Source: Mycolicibacterium sp. BiH015 (GTDB lineage: Bacteria > Actinomycetota > Actinomycetes > Mycobacteriales > Mycobacteriaceae). Taken from it: a stretch of 64,000 bases of DNA. The translations under genes and the position numbers were made by a program. Position 1 is the first letter of the stretch. Each line of letters starts with the position of its first letter. The stretch spans positions 491,733 through 555,732 of the forward strand of contig NZ_JAQGCZ010000005.1 of the NCBI RefSeq assembly GCF_027706845.1, read 5' to 3'. Below the pieces are notes generated by a model. That model made no database searches and was not told where the DNA came from. It saw only the letters and a list, made by a program, of their open reading frames with translations. Positions 1 through 10,890 of the stretch are shown here, piece after piece.

Positions 1-3000
1 TGCCGCCCAGGACGCGATGCTGCATCCGCAGCAGTGCCTGCATGGACGGGGCGCTCTGGCCGTCGAGGGCCGCGACGTCGACGATGCGCAGTGACGCATC
101 CTGGGCTGCCGCAGCGCGCAAGGCGTCCGCGCACTTCTCCTCGTCCGCGTCGGAAACCGGTAACCCGAGGATCTGGTACCGAAGGCCCCGGGCGCTCAGC
201 ACGTCGGTCAGGGGCGCCAGCGCGTCGGTGTCGTCGCCGACGATGATCCACGTGCTGGTGTCCGCGGCGGTTGTCGGTGTCGCGGATTTCTGCCACCGGA
301 ACTCATAGCGGTCATCGGCGATGCTCTGCGACGAGCGTTGCTGATTGTGTTGTGCGGCAAGTCTGTTCAGCACATCGAGGGTCTGCTTGTCGCCCTCGGT
401 GCCGCCGAGGAGGGCGGCGAGCTCGTCGATGCGTCCGTCTTCGAGAAGGCGGATCGCCTCGGTCTGCGGACCACGTGCCTGCGGCGGTGCCTTCCTGTTG
501 TGATCGTCGTTGAACCAGTACTGGCGATGCTCGAACGGGTAGGTGGGCAGGTCGAGCTTGTGGGCATCGGCGCGGCGGAACGCGGCGAAGTCCGGCACGT
601 GGCCCAGAACGTACGCATCGGCGAGCGCCTCGGTGATCTGCCTGTGGTCGGCGGAGTTCCGGCGTAGCGATGCGATGGCGCGCGGCGCGGTCGCGGGGTC
701 GGGCCAGGCCCGCAGGGCCGCCGCCGTGAGCACCGGCTGGGGTCCGATCTCGAGCAGGACCTTGCAATTCAGGCCGGCGAGGGTGCCCACGCTCTTGGCG
801 AACTGCACGGGTTGGCGCGCATGCCTGCGCCAGTAGGCGCCGTCGAGCTTCACGCTTCTGCCGAGTGCTTCACCCGTGCGGTTGTCGATGAGAAGTCTCT
901 GCGGCGCAGAGAAAGTGAACTTGGCCGCGTAGGCCTCGAACTCGTCGAGGATCGGGTCGAGCAGCGCCGAATGGAATGCGTGGCTGGTCTCCAGCCAGTC
1001 GCACCGGGAGCCGTCGGCTGCCAGCACCGCGACGGCCTTCTCGAGATCACCTGCGGGACCCGACAATACGGTATTGGCGCCGTTGTAGGCCGCGACCGAC
1101 AATGTCGGGTACTCGTCGGTGAGGCGTTCCACCCGCTCGGCGGGGGCGAACACCGCCACCATCCGGCCACCGGCGGGCAGGCTGCCGAACAGGCGTCCGC
1201 GCTCGGCCATCAACCGCATGCCGTCCTCGAGGCTCAGAACCCCGGCGACGCACGCGGCCGAGTACTGGCCGACGCTGTGACCCAGCACCACGTCGGGTTC
1301 GAAGCCCCACGACTGCCAGAGGCGCGCCAGACCCATCTCCACCGCGAACAGCGCGGGCTGGGCATAGCTGGTCTGCCGCAACGTGTCTGCCCACGCCTCG
1401 TCGAAAATCACGTCCAGCAACGGCTTTTCGAGGACCTCGGAGACAGCTTCCGCACACCGCTTCAGGGTCTCGGCGAACACCGGCTCGGTGTCGAACAGCT
1501 CGCGGGCCATGCCGGGGTACTGGCTACCCTGACCGGTGAACAGCCACGCGGTCTTGGGAACGTCGTGGGACTCTCCGCGAACCAGACCGGGCGCCGGGCG
1601 GTCGTCGGCGAGCGCGCCCAGAAGCTCCACGGCCGAGTCCCGCGAGTCGACCACCAGCGCGGCGCGGTGTTCCAGATGTGCCCGGCACGCTCCCGCGGTG
1701 TAGGACAGATCGGCCAGGGTGGCTTCCGGGTGGGTCTTGAGCCAGCTGCGGTACTCATCGGCGATCTGCACCAGAGCGGCCGGAGTACGCGCGGACACTG
1801 GCACCAGCATGGCCGACGGCTGCTGCTCGGCCTGCTCGGCGGCGGCCGTCTCGGGCGCCTCTTCGAGGATGACGTGCGCATTGGTCCCGGCGAAGCCGAA
1901 CGAGCTGACCCCGGCGACGCGCGGCCGGGCGTTGCGCTCCCACGGGGTGGTCTCGGTGACGACCTCGACGGCCAGCCGATCCCACGGAATGTGGGGCGAA
2001 GGATTTTCGAAGTGCAGATGTTTGGGCAGCGTCTCGTGCTCGAGCGACAGGATGACCTTGATGACGCCGGCGATTCCCGCAGCCGCCTCCAGGTGGCCGA
2101 TGTTGGTCTTTGCGGAGCCGATCAACAGCGGCTGACCGGGATCACGTCCTGCGCCCAGGACCTCGCCTGCCGCCTGCGCCTCGATCGGATCACCCAGCGA
2201 GGTTCCGGTGCCGTGGGCCTCCAGATAGCTGACGTCGCGGGGCTGGACGCCGGCCCGCTTCAGCGCATCGGAGATGACCCGCTGCTGAGCGACACCGTTG
2301 GGCACCGTGAGGCCGCCCGACGCGCCGTCCTGGTTGATCGCGCTGCCGCGGATCACGGCCCGGATTCGATCGCCGTCGCGCAGCGCATCCTCCAAACGCT
2401 TCACGACGATGACACCGCAACCCTCGCCGCGCACGTATCCGTCGGCTGCCGCGTCGAACGTCTTGCACCGGCCGTCGGGCGACAGCATCTGCGCGTTGGA
2501 GAACGTGATCATGGTTGCCGGGGTCAGGATGACGTTCGCGCCGCCGGCCAGCGCGAGGTCGCATTCACCCAGCTGAAGCGCCTGGCACGCCTGGTGGATC
2601 GCCACCAGTGAGGAGCTGCACGCCGTGTCGACGGCCACCGCGGGACCCTGCAGTCCCAACCGGTAGCTGATGCGGCCCGCCGCGGCGGCGTTGGAGGTGC
2701 CGATGGCCATGTAGGCCTCGATCTCGGGGTAGGTCAGCTCATCGGAGGCCATCCCCAGGTAGTCGTGGGTCGCGAGGCCGACGAACACGCCGGTGTTGGT
2801 GTCGGCCAGGGCGGTCGGGGCGATGCCCGCGTGCTCGATGGCGCGCCACGCCGTCTCCAGCAGGATGCGGTGCTGCGGGTCCATGAGGCGAACCTCGCGC
2901 GTCGACATGCCGAAGAACGGCGCGTCGAACCCGGTCACGTCCTCGACGAAGCCCGCGCGGCGGGTGACGACCTTGCCGGGGGTGCCGGGCTCGGGATCGA

Positions 3001-3169
3001 AGAACTCCTCCACGTCCCAGCGGTCCCCGGGGACCTCGGAGATCGCGTCGCGTCCCTCCCTCAGCACGTCCCAGAACTCGTCGGTGTTCCGCGCACCCGG
3101 GAACCGCCCCGCGTATCCGATGATCGCGAAGCGCGGAGCCGACTCATCGGCACTTCTGACAGGCGTCAT
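1..3169 (-). CDS. pks: Type I polyketide synthase, TPP-type (3' part cut by window edge)
   Basis: Makes the long polyunsaturated (phleic-type) fatty acyl chains of trehalose polyphleates. The frame is open from an ATG at 3169 to base 1, about 1056 residues. Domains in order: ketosynthase from about residue 12, with active-site Cys184 in VDTACSS; acyltransferase with Ser632 in GHSVG and a downstream HAFH motif, which in PKS families points to malonyl rather than methylmalonyl loading; a post-AT linker ending [13 protein letters not shown]; then YEFRW and a Rossmann-like stretch typical of the structural half of a ketoreductase. No dehydratase lies between AT and KR in the visible part. It is divergent from papA. 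The locus order pks-papA-mmpL10-fadD-PE is the known mycobacterial TPP order, which is why it is preferred over other Pks5-like enzymes. Confidence 0.93.
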   Translation of the reverse strand, partial: MTPVRSADESAPRFAIIGYAGRFPGARNTDEFWDVLREGRDAISEVPGDRWDVEEFFDPEPGTPGKVVTRRAGFVEDVTGFDAPFFGMSTREVRLMDPQHRILLETAWRAIEHAGIAPTALADTNTGVFVGLATHDYLGMASDELTYPEIEAYMAIGTSNAAAAGRISYRLGLQGPAVAVDTACSSSLVAIHQACQALQLGECDLALAGGANVILTPATMITFSNAQMLSPDGRCKTFDAAADGYVRGEGCGVIVVKRLEDALRDGDRIRAVIRGSAINQDGASGGLTVPNGVAQQRVISDALKRAGVQPRDVSYLEAHGTGTSLGDPIEAQAAGEVLGAGRDPGQPLLIGSAKTNIGHLEAAAGIAGVIKVILSLEHETLPKHLHFENPSPHIPWDRLAVEVVTETTPWERNARPRVAGVSSFGFAGTNAHVILEEAPETAAAEQAEQQPSAMLVPVSARTPAALVQIADEYRSWLKTHPEATLADLSYTAGACRAHLEHRAALVVDSRDSAVELLGALADDRPAPGLVRGESHDVPKTAWLFTGQGSQYPGMARELFDTEPVFAETLKRCAEAVSEVLEKPLLDVIFDEAWADTLRQTSYAQPALFAVEMGLARLWQSWGFEPDVVLGHSVGQYSAACVAGVLSLEDGMRLMAERGRLFGSLPAGGRMVAVFAPAERVERLTDEYPTLSVAAYNGANTVLSGPAGDLEKAVAVLAADGSRCDWLETSHAFHSALLDPILDEFEAYAAKFTFSAPQRLLIDNRTGEALGRSVKLDGAYWRRHARQPVQFAKSVGTLAGLNCKVLLEIGPQPVLTAAALRAWPDPATAPRAIASLRRNSADHRQITEALADAYVLGHVPDFAAFRRADAHKLDLPTYPFEHRQYWFNDDHNRKAPPQARGPQTEAIRLLEDGRIDELAALLGGTEGDKQTLDVLNRLAAQHNQQRSSQSIADDRYEFRWQKSATPTTAADTSTWIIVGDDTDALAPLTDVLSARGLRYQILGLPVSDADEEKCADALRAAAAQDASLRIVDVAALDGQSAPSMQALLRMQHRVLGG

Positions 3170-3383
3170 GTGGCTGTCCTCCCCCCGCGATCCATGTGGA
3201 CCCCCCACGACTGAATGTGGACGGATCCTATGCCACTGTGCCCTGTGACCGGGTGGTGTCGCAGTCCGAGCTCTCCCGATTAGCCGGACGGTGACGGCGC
3301 ACTCTTGGGTATGTTTATCCGGCGACGAGCGACAGTGCGGTGGCCGGAGCCGATCCCAGCAAAAGGACCAGGGGGACCCAGTA
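3170..3383. promoter_or_regulatory. Divergent intergenic region between pks and papA
   Basis: This 214-base gap must hold the promoters for pks (leftward) and for the papA-mmpL10-fadD-PE run (rightward). It has no convincing reading frame. A purine-rich AGGACCAGGGGG at 3364-3375 serves as ribosome-binding site for the TTG start of papA. I see no clear -35/-10 pair or strong palindrome. Confidence 0.5.
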
Positions 3384-4805
3384 TTGCGCATCGGGAAGAT
3401 AACTGTTGGCGCACTTGAGGAATGGTCGCTGAATTCGGGTTCGGTGACCTCGTGGCATCCCACAGCCGCGTCGGTCGAGAAAGCGCGGCAGGCGCCGGTC
3501 AGCACGGTGCCGATCAGCTACATGCAGGGCCAGCACCTGCGTAACTATTTTGAACGAACCGCGGCAGGTAGGACCTTCTCCCGCCAGATCATCGCCAGCT
3601 GCGAGGTCGAGGGTGAGTGCGACATCGCCGCGATGGACCATGCCGTCAACGCCTATCTGCGGCGGCACGACACCTTCCGCAGCTGGTTCGAGCGCACCGC
3701 CGACGGACAGTTCGTCCGGCACGCGCTGGAAGACCCCGAGGACATCACCTTCGTCCCGATCGACCACGGCACCATGACCGTCGACGAGATTCGTGCCCAC
3801 GTGGTGGACATCCCGAATCCGTTGGAATGGGGCTGCTTCACATTCGGGGTCATTCAGAACGACGGCTATTTCGCTTTCTTCGCCGCGATGGATCACGTAC
3901 ACGGAGACGCGACGTTGATCGGCACCACGATGATGGAAGCCAACGGGATGTATTCCGCGCTCAGCAGCGGCGGCGCAGCGTTGGTACTTCCCGAGGCCGG
4001 AAGCTTCGACGATTTCTGCATCCGCGAGCGCGAGTACACCTCCCAGCTGACCGTGGATTCTCCCGGCGTGAAGACGTGGATCGATTTCGCCGAGGAGAAC
4101 GACAACGGGTTCCCGGAGTTCCCGTTGCCGCTGGGCAACCCCATGGAGTCCACGACGAGCACGATGACCTCCGAAGTGCTGTTGGACGTTGCGCAGACGG
4201 AGCGCTTCGAGGTGGCCGCCTCCGGGGCGGGGGCACGTTTCGTCGGAGGACTTTTCGGATGCCTTGCCCAGGTCGAGCACGAGTTGACCGGAGCGCTGAC
4301 CTTCTACGGCCTCACGCCGAGGGATTCGCGCACCGCGTCGGACAACTTCATGACGCAGGGCTGGTTCACCGGCCTGATCCCCATCACCGTTCCGATCGGC
4401 GCGGCGACATTCGCCGAAGCGGCCGGTGCGGCCCAGGCCGCCTTCGACTCCGGCCTGAACATGGCGAAGGTGCCCTATTACCGTGTGCTGGAATTGGAGC
4501 CGTCGCTGAATTGGCCACGGCCGAATTTCCCGGTCACCAATTTCCTGCACGGCGGCGCCGCCCCGCTGAATGCCATTCTTGCGGCGGGTGAAATGGGGCT
4601 CGCCAACAATATCGGCATCTATCCGGACGGCCGCTTTTCCTACCAGCTGACGATTTACATTTTCCGGTACGGCGAGGGCACCGTGATGGCGATCATGCAC
4701 CCCGACAATCCGATTGCGAAGAAGTCGGTGCAGCGCTATATGCAGGCAATGAAGTCCGTGTGCGTATCGGTCGCGGACAGCGGGACGTGGGGTCGCGTCG
4801 CGTAG
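3384..4805 (+). CDS. papA3: PapA-type acyltransferase of the TPP locus
   Basis: Polyketide-associated protein acyltransferase; in the TPP pathway this family acylates trehalose to form the early acyl-trehalose. The condensation-domain-like catalytic motif is HVHGD, with His171 and Asp175 counted from the chosen start. The length of 473 residues is normal for PapA. An upstream extension to 3291 is open, but the TTG at 3384 is preferred because it has a GGGGG ribosome site 8 bases away and the family N-terminus starts with RIGKITVGALEEW. mmpL10 follows at 63 bases in the same direction. The order and direction fit one operon with mmpL10 and fadD23. Confidence 0.9.
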   Translation: MRIGKITVGALEEWSLNSGSVTSWHPTAASVEKARQAPVSTVPISYMQGQHLRNYFERTAAGRTFSRQIIASCEVEGECDIAAMDHAVNAYLRRHDTFRSWFERTADGQFVRHALEDPEDITFVPIDHGTMTVDEIRAHVVDIPNPLEWGCFTFGVIQNDGYFAFFAAMDHVHGDATLIGTTMMEANGMYSALSSGGAALVLPEAGSFDDFCIREREYTSQLTVDSPGVKTWIDFAEENDNGFPEFPLPLGNPMESTTSTMTSEVLLDVAQTERFEVAASGAGARFVGGLFGCLAQVEHELTGALTFYGLTPRDSRTASDNFMTQGWFTGLIPITVPIGAATFAEAAGAAQAAFDSGLNMAKVPYYRVLELEPSLNWPRPNFPVTNFLHGGAAPLNAILAAGEMGLANNIGIYPDGRFSYQLTIYIFRYGEGTVMAIMHPDNPIAKKSVQRYMQAMKSVCVSVADSGTWGRVA

Positions 4806-4868
4806 CGTGGTGCAATTCGCGGGAGTTGGTTTCTTGCGGCGCTCAGTGTGCGGGCGGGGGGTGAGCAG

Positions 4869-7800
4869 ATGAGACGGCTGGCCGATCTCGTGGTCAGATG
4901 GCCCTGGGCCGTCATCGGGGTCTGGATCGCGATGGCGGTCGCGCTGCCGCTGACGGTGCCCTCCCTGGGCGAGATGGCCGCCAAGCATCCGCTGGTCATC
5001 CTGCCCGGTGACGCACCGTCGACCGTGACGGCCAAGAAGATGTCCGAGGCGTTCGACGAACCCGGCGCCGACAACCTCCTCGTCGTCGCGTTCATCAACG
5101 AGGCGGGGCTCGAGCCGGCCGACGAAGCCACCTACCGCCAGGTGGTGGACGCGGTGCGCGACGACGTCGCCGACGTCGTGTCGGTGCAGGACTTCGTCAG
5201 CACGCCGCAGCTCCGGCAGTTCCTCACCAGCGAGGACAAGACCACCTGGGTGCTGCCGATCGGGCTGGTGGGGGAGTTGGGCACCCCGCGGGCCTTCGAG
5301 GCGTTCAACCGGGTCGCCGACATCGTCAAGCATGAGGTGCCCGACGACTCGGCGGGCCGCAACCTCGACGTCTACGTCACCGGCCCGGCCGCCACCGCGG
5401 CCGACCTGACCGTCGCCGGAGACCAGGATCGTCTTCCGATCGAGGCCGCGATCGCCGTGCTGGTCCTGCTGGTTTTGTTCGTCGTGTACCGCAGCGTGGT
5501 CACGATGCTGCTGCCGTTGGTGACCATCGGGTCGTCGCTGCTGATCGCCCAGGGCCTGGTGGCCGCCTACTCGCAGCTCACCGGCGCGGGCGTCTCCAAC
5601 CAGTCCGTGGTGTTCCTCAGCGCGATCATGGCCGGCGCGGGCACGGACTACGCGGTGTTCCTGATCAGCCGCTACCACGATTACGTGCGGGCGGGCGACG
5701 ATCCGGATCGCGCTGTGCGAGCCGCGATGATCTCCATCGGCAAGGTCATCACCGCGTCCGCCCTGACCGTGGGCATCACGTTCCTCGTCATGAACTTCGC
5801 GCAGATGGGCGTCTTCCGGACCATCGGGGTGTCCGCGGCGATCGGCATCGGCGTCGCCTACCTGGCCGGGGTGACGCTGCTGCCCGCGATCCTGGTGCTG
5901 GCCGGCCCGCGCGGCTGGGTCAAGCCCCGACGGGAACTGACGGCGCGCTTCTGGCGGCGCTCGGGCATCCGCATCGTGCGCAGGCCCGTGCCCCATCTGG
6001 TCGCCAGCGTGCTCGTGCTGGTCCTGCTGGCAAGCTGCGCGATCTTCGTCCGCTTCAACTACGACGACCGCCAGGTGGTCGAGGCGTCGGCGCCCAGTTC
6101 CATCGGCTACGCGGCGCTGGAGAAACACTTTCCGATCAGCCAGTCGATCCCGCAATACATCCTGGTCCAGTCGCCGCGCGATCTGCGCACCCCGGAGGCG
6201 CTGGCAGATCTCGAGCAGATGGCGGCGCGCATCGCGCAGCTGCCGGACGTGTCACTGATCAGCGGCATCACCCGCCCGCTCGGCGAGGTGCCGCCGGAGT
6301 TCCGCGCCACCTTCCAGGCCGGCATCGTCGGTGACCGGCTCGCCGCGGGTTCCGCGCAGATCGGGGAACGCACCGGCGATCTCAATACGCTCGCCGAGGG
6401 CGCCGACACGCTGGCCGACAGCCTCGGCGACGTGCGCGCGCAGGTCAACGACATCGCGCCGACCCTGGCGGGGCTCATCGACACGTTCTCGTCGGTGCGC
6501 ACCGAGTACGGCGGCGACAAGCTGGTGCGTGACGTCGCGACCGCCGCCAAGCTCGTGGACAGCGTGAACAGGCTCGGCCTGTCGATGGGGCTGAACTTCC
6601 GCGCCGTCAAGGACATGTTCGCCTGGATCGGCCCCGTCCTGACCGCACTGCAGGGCAACCGCGTGTGCGATGCCAACCCGTCGTGCGTCGACACGCGGAT
6701 GCAGTTCGAGAAGCTCGTCGCCGCCCGCGACGAGGGGCGGGTCGACGAGATCAACACCCTGGCAGGGCAGCTGCAGGGCGTGGACGACAGGCAGAGCCTC
6801 ACCGCCACCGTGAACCAGCTCAACGCCGCGATGGCCAAACTGACGAAGGCGATCTCGGCCATGGGCCTGGACACGCCGGCCGGTGCGCGGGCGGGCCTCG
6901 ACGATCTGCAGGACGGCGCCGACCGGCTGGCCGACGGAAGCCGTCAGGTCGCAGGCGGTGTCGACGAGCTGGTGGCCCAGATCAAGGTGATGGCCGACGG
7001 ACTGGATCAGGCCGCGGCCTTCCTGCTGACGATGCGCAACGACGCGTCGAGCTCGAACATGGCCGGCTTCAGCATCCCGGCCGAGGTGCTCAATGCCGTC
7101 GAGTTCCAGAAAGCCGCCGAAGCCTACATCTCGCCCGACGGCCACTCGGTGCGCTACCTGGTGCAGACCAAGCTCAACCCCTTCAGCCCCGAGGCGATGG
7201 ATCAGGTCAACACGATCAGCGACATCGCGCGCGGCGCGCAGCCGAACACATCCCTGTCCGATGCGACGATCTCGATGGGCGGCTTCCCGGCCGCGCTGCG
7301 CGACACCCGCGACTACTACGAGCGCGACATCCGTTTCATCATCGCCGCAACACTGATCGTCGTGCTGCTGACGCTGATGGTGCTGCTCCGATCGGTCATC
7401 GCTCCGCTGTACCTGGTCGGCTCGGTCGTGCTGTCGTACTTCGCCGCCATGGGCATCGGTGTGCTCACATTCCAGTTCCTGCTCGGGCAGCAGTTGCACT
7501 GGAGTGTGGCGCCGCTGGCCTTCGTGGTGCTCGTCGCCGTCGGCGCCGACTACAACATGCTGTTCGTGTCGCGAATGCGCGACGAGTCGCCGCGCAGCAT
7601 CCGGTACGGCATCATCCGCACGTTGGGCTCCACCGGCGGCGTCATCACCGCGGCCGGCCTGATCTTCGCCGCGTCGATGGGTGGCCTGCTGTTCTCCAGC
7701 ATCGGCATCGTGATCCAGAGCGGCTTCGTGATCGGGATCGGGATCCTGCTGGACACCTTCGTGGTCCGCACCATCACCGTGCCCGCGATCGCCGCGCTCG

Positions 7801-7877
7801 TCGGACGAGCGAACTGGTGGCCGTCCCGGGTGACCCCGCCACAGGAGCAACGCGCAGGGGTTAGCGCGAGCACGTGA
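4869..7877 (+). CDS. mmpL10: MmpL10-type RND lipid transporter
   Basis: Inner-membrane MmpL transporter, 1002 residues. In the TPP pathway it moves the diacyl-trehalose precursor across the plasma membrane for final acylation. A first membrane helix lies near residues 12-31 and is followed by a periplasmic domain (about 45-185). A block of helices spans about 190-365, including the conserved GAGTDYAVFLISRY (proton-relay Asp-Tyr of MmpL helices). A long periplasmic/coiled region spans about 400-770, rich in heptad-like Leu/Ala and holding two close Cys residues near CDANPSC. The second helix block spans about 810-980 and contains GADYNMLFVSRM. The ATG at 4869 is chosen over a GTG at 4848 because GGGGGGTGAG lies just upstream. 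Confidence 0.93.
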   Translation: MRRLADLVVRWPWAVIGVWIAMAVALPLTVPSLGEMAAKHPLVILPGDAPSTVTAKKMSEAFDEPGADNLLVVAFINEAGLEPADEATYRQVVDAVRDDVADVVSVQDFVSTPQLRQFLTSEDKTTWVLPIGLVGELGTPRAFEAFNRVADIVKHEVPDDSAGRNLDVYVTGPAATAADLTVAGDQDRLPIEAAIAVLVLLVLFVVYRSVVTMLLPLVTIGSSLLIAQGLVAAYSQLTGAGVSNQSVVFLSAIMAGAGTDYAVFLISRYHDYVRAGDDPDRAVRAAMISIGKVITASALTVGITFLVMNFAQMGVFRTIGVSAAIGIGVAYLAGVTLLPAILVLAGPRGWVKPRRELTARFWRRSGIRIVRRPVPHLVASVLVLVLLASCAIFVRFNYDDRQVVEASAPSSIGYAALEKHFPISQSIPQYILVQSPRDLRTPEALADLEQMAARIAQLPDVSLISGITRPLGEVPPEFRATFQAGIVGDRLAAGSAQIGERTGDLNTLAEGADTLADSLGDVRAQVNDIAPTLAGLIDTFSSVRTEYGGDKLVRDVATAAKLVDSVNRLGLSMGLNFRAVKDMFAWIGPVLTALQGNRVCDANPSCVDTRMQFEKLVAARDEGRVDEINTLAGQLQGVDDRQSLTATVNQLNAAMAKLTKAISAMGLDTPAGARAGLDDLQDGADRLADGSRQVAGGVDELVAQIKVMADGLDQAAAFLLTMRNDASSSNMAGFSIPAEVLNAVEFQKAAEAYISPDGHSVRYLVQTKLNPFSPEAMDQVNTISDIARGAQPNTSLSDATISMGGFPAALRDTRDYYERDIRFIIAATLIVVLLTLMVLLRSVIAPLYLVGSVVLSYFAAMGIGVLTFQFLLGQQLHWSVAPLAFVVLVAVGADYNMLFVSRMRDESPRSIRYGIIRTLGSTGGVITAAGLIFAASMGGLLFSSIGIVIQSGFVIGIGILLDTFVVRTITVPAIAALVGRANWWPSRVTPPQEQRAGVSAST

Positions 7878-7965
7878 TCTATGTGAAACTACCAACCGGG
7901 GCGGGGCGCACAGCTACGGAAACAACCCTGCACCGCCAGATTCCACGAGTTGTTACGGACCTGCT

Positions 7966-9726
7966 TTGACGCCTGCATCCCAGTCTTCGATTCTTTCGAT
8001 GTTGCACGGCCGTGCCAGCATGCGCCCCGACGACATCGCATTCACGTTCACCGCTTACCTCACCGATCCGTCGGGCGTGCGCGAGAGCCTGACATGGGCG
8101 CAGCTGTCGCGCCGGACGATGAACGTGGCGCGCGAACTCAGCCTCCACGGATCGGCAGGCGATACGGCGGTCATCCTGGCTCCGCAGGGGCTGGAGTACA
8201 TCCTGGCTTTCCTGGGGTCGATGCAGGCGGGGCTCATCGCGGTGCCGCTGCCCCTGCCGCATCGCGGGTCCAGCCACGACCGGGTGAGCGCGGTGTTCAC
8301 CGACACGAAGCCCGCCGTCGTCCTGACGACGTCGGCGGTCGCCGGGGATGTCGGCGACTGGGTCGACCAGTCGCCGATGGACACCGCGCCCAAGATCGTG
8401 GAGATCGACGCACTGGACCTCGACGTCGAAGGCAGCCCGACCCTGGAGCTCGCCGAGCTCCCGGCCATTGCCTATCTGCAGTACAGCTCGGGCTCGACGA
8501 GGCTGCCGACCGGCGTCGAGATCACCCACCGGAACCTGCAGGTGAACTTCGAACAGTTGATGCGCAGCCTGTTCGCGGGGCCACCGGTCACCTCGACCGC
8601 CGATCTGACGATCGTGTCGTGGCTGCCCTTCTACCACGACATGGGTCTCGTGCTGGGCGTCTGCGCACCCATCCTCGGCGGCTATCGCGCCGAGCTGACC
8701 AGCCCGGTGGCGTTCCTGGAAAAGCCGTCGCGGTGGGTGCGGGCGCTGGCCGAGAACCCGAACGCGTTCTCGGGTGCGCCGAACTTCGCCTTCGACCTGG
8801 CCACCCGCAAGACCAAGGACAGCGACCTCGACGGACTCGACCTCGGCGGGGTGCGCGGCATCATCAACGGTGCCGAGCGGGTCGAGCCGGCCACCTTGGA
8901 ACGTTTCACGGACCGCTTCGCGCACTTCAACTTCCGTGATCACATGCTGCGCCCGTCGTATGGCCTCGCGGAGGCGACGGTGTTCGTGGCCAGCTGCACC
9001 TGGCACGACTCCACCTCACCCGACAGCCGGGTGGTGCGGTTCGATTCCGACGGACTGTCGCAGGGACGGGCCCAGCCGTCCGATGCAGGAACCGGTACTG
9101 CGCTGGTGAGCTACCGTCTGCCGCAGTCACCCGTGGTGCGCATCGTCGACGTCGACACCGAACGCGAGTGCGCGCCCGACGTGATCGGCGAGATCTGGGT
9201 GCACGGCGACAACGTCTCGACCGGCTACTGGGCCAGACCCGAAGAAGAGCAGCAGTGCTTCGGCGCGACGATCTCCGAACCGTCGCCGGGCACACCGGAC
9301 GGCCCCTGGCTGCGGACCGGTGACCTGGGCTTCATCCACGACGGCGGGCTGTTCGTCGTCGGCCGCATCAAGGACCTGCTGATCATCCGCGGCCGCAACC
9401 ACCATCCCGAGGACATCGAGGCGACGGTCCAGGAGATCACCCGCGGCCGGGTCGCGGCGATCTCGGTCCCGGTGAACAGCACCGAGAACCTGGTCACCGT
9501 CATCGAGCTGAAGAAGCGCCCCGAGTTGAACGGAGATGCGCTGCACTGGCTCACCGAGGTCAAGAGCGACGTCACGTCCGCGATCTCCAACGCCCACGGC
9601 CTGAACGTCGGAGATCTGGTGCTGGTGCCTCCCGGGTCCATCCCGACGACGACGAGCGGCAAGATCCGTCGCGCCGCGTGCGTCGAGCAGTACCGGCAGG
9701 ATCAGTTCATCCGGTTGGACGCCTGA
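7966..9726 (+). CDS. fadD23: FadD23-type fatty acyl-AMP ligase
   Basis: Adenylating enzyme of the FAAL group, 586 residues, which activates a fatty acid as acyl-AMP and hands it to the partner Pks. The phosphate-binding motif YSSGSTRLPTG, the large N-terminal adenylation domain, the GEIWVHGDNVSTGYW motif and the C-terminal lid with RTGDLGFIHDG and GRIKDLLIIRGRNHHPEDIE are all present. The acyl-AMP rather than acyl-CoA assignment is by family and locus. The start is TTG at 7966, with no strong ribosome site; an ATG further in (near 8000) is possible. The 88-base gap from mmpL10 is open and non-coding. Confidence 0.9.
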   Translation: MTPASQSSILSMLHGRASMRPDDIAFTFTAYLTDPSGVRESLTWAQLSRRTMNVARELSLHGSAGDTAVILAPQGLEYILAFLGSMQAGLIAVPLPLPHRGSSHDRVSAVFTDTKPAVVLTTSAVAGDVGDWVDQSPMDTAPKIVEIDALDLDVEGSPTLELAELPAIAYLQYSSGSTRLPTGVEITHRNLQVNFEQLMRSLFAGPPVTSTADLTIVSWLPFYHDMGLVLGVCAPILGGYRAELTSPVAFLEKPSRWVRALAENPNAFSGAPNFAFDLATRKTKDSDLDGLDLGGVRGIINGAERVEPATLERFTDRFAHFNFRDHMLRPSYGLAEATVFVASCTWHDSTSPDSRVVRFDSDGLSQGRAQPSDAGTGTALVSYRLPQSPVVRIVDVDTERECAPDVIGEIWVHGDNVSTGYWARPEEEQQCFGATISEPSPGTPDGPWLRTGDLGFIHDGGLFVVGRIKDLLIIRGRNHHPEDIEATVQEITRGRVAAISVPVNSTENLVTVIELKKRPELNGDALHWLTEVKSDVTSAISNAHGLNVGDLVLVPPGSIPTTTSGKIRRAACVEQYRQDQFIRLDA

Positions 9727-9741
9727 GGTAGGTAGGGTCGA

Positions 9742-10890
9742 ATGATGTTGAGACAGCTTGCCGCGGCGGTGACAGCGGCAACCGTGGGCGCGACAGGCTG
9801 TTTCGGTTTCGGGATCGCCACGGCCGACGAGCCGCCCCCGCCGCCTCCCGGAGCCGGTGCGGGTGGTCCGACACCGTGGGGGACGCCGGGTAAGGGTTAC
9901 GCGCTCGGTGGCGCGCACGTGCTGGGCATCCCGTACGACGAATACATCATGCGCACCGGTGCGGACTGGTTCCCCGGCCTGGACCGCCAGATCGTGGACT
10001 ACCCGGCGGGCCAGGTTCAAGGCCACACGCTGGAGCGGTTGTTCCCCGGGATCGGTGCCTTCGGGGACCGCGTGGTGCCCGGTCTCGGGCTCGACGGGCC
10101 GAGTTACGGCGAGTCCATCGACGTCGGCGGTCCCAATCTCATCGCGGCGATCCGCGAAGGGGGTCCCGGCACGGCGATCGGATTGTCCGAGGGCGCATCC
10201 GTGCTCGACGACGTGCAGGCGCGTCTTGCCTACGACCCCGCCGCGCCGCCGCCGGATCAGTTGAGCTTCGCCACGTACGGAAACCCGGTCGGCAAGCACG
10301 CGTTCGGTGAGAGCTTCCTGACGCAGAACTTCCCGGTCGGCAGCGTGGTCCCGTCCCTCGACTACCGGATTCCTGCACCGGTGGAAAGTCAGTACGACAC
10401 TTACCAATTCGTGTCCGCCTACGACAGCATCGCCGACTGGCCGGACCGGCCGGACAACTGGCTGTCGGTGGCCAACGCGATCGTCGGTCTGGCCACCGGC
10501 CACACCGCAGTAGCGTTCACCAACCCGAGCATGGTGCCGCCGCAGAACATCAGGACCACAGTCAACTCCCGCGGAGCGAAGACGACGACGATCATGATCC
10601 CGGAAGAGCATCTGCCGCTCGTGCTGCCGTTCAAGTACCTCGGGGTCGACAAGAACACGCTGATCGAGCTCGACAAGGTGCTGATGCCCTACGTCGATGC
10701 CGGCTATTCCCGCAACGACAATCCGGCGACCGCGCCGGTGACCGTGGATCCGGTGAACGGCTACGACCCCGCCGAGGTCACGGCGCCGGCCACCCAGGCC
10801 GCCTTCGGCGGCGGCGCCGACCCGGTGTCACAGTTGCTGGCCGGTCTGCAGTACGTCCTGGAAAACCCGCCCACCGCGGCACCGCGCTAG
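9742..10890 (+). CDS. Secreted PE-PPE-domain acyltransferase of the TPP locus
   Basis: 382 residues with an N-terminal signal or anchor segment (residues 3-28, ending near TADEP), a Pro-rich linker, then the PE-PPE alpha/beta-hydrolase-like domain. The nucleophile motif is GLSEG near residue 150. Homologues at this locus, and Chp2 of the polyacyl-trehalose pathway, act outside the plasma membrane and transfer acyl groups between acyl-trehalose molecules; here it would convert the exported intermediate to polyacylated TPP. There is no PE or PPE N-terminal domain. It starts 15 bases after fadD23 with a GGTAGGTAGGG ribosome site. It converges on and overlaps the GAP-family gene by four bases. 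Confidence 0.87.
   Translation: MMLRQLAAAVTAATVGATGCFGFGIATADEPPPPPPGAGAGGPTPWGTPGKGYALGGAHVLGIPYDEYIMRTGADWFPGLDRQIVDYPAGQVQGHTLERLFPGIGAFGDRVVPGLGLDGPSYGESIDVGGPNLIAAIREGGPGTAIGLSEGASVLDDVQARLAYDPAAPPPDQLSFATYGNPVGKHAFGESFLTQNFPVGSVVPSLDYRIPAPVESQYDTYQFVSAYDSIADWPDRPDNWLSVANAIVGLATGHTAVAFTNPSMVPPQNIRTTVNSRGAKTTTIMIPEEHLPLVLPFKYLGVDKNTLIELDKVLMPYVDAGYSRNDNPATAPVTVDPVNGYDPAEVTAPATQAAFGGGADPVSQLLAGLQYVLENPPTAAPR

Noticed and set aside
812..2611. 599-codon open frame on the plus strand
   Set aside because: Antisense to the polyketide synthase KS/AT region, whose active-site motifs are on the minus strand; long antisense frames are common in GC-rich DNA.
3315..6155. 946-codon open frame on the minus strand
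   Set aside because: Antisense to papA and mmpL10, both of which show full family motifs; the frame has Arg/His-rich shadow composition.
6252..7895. 547-codon minus-strand frame
   Set aside because: Antisense of the mmpL10 C-terminal half.
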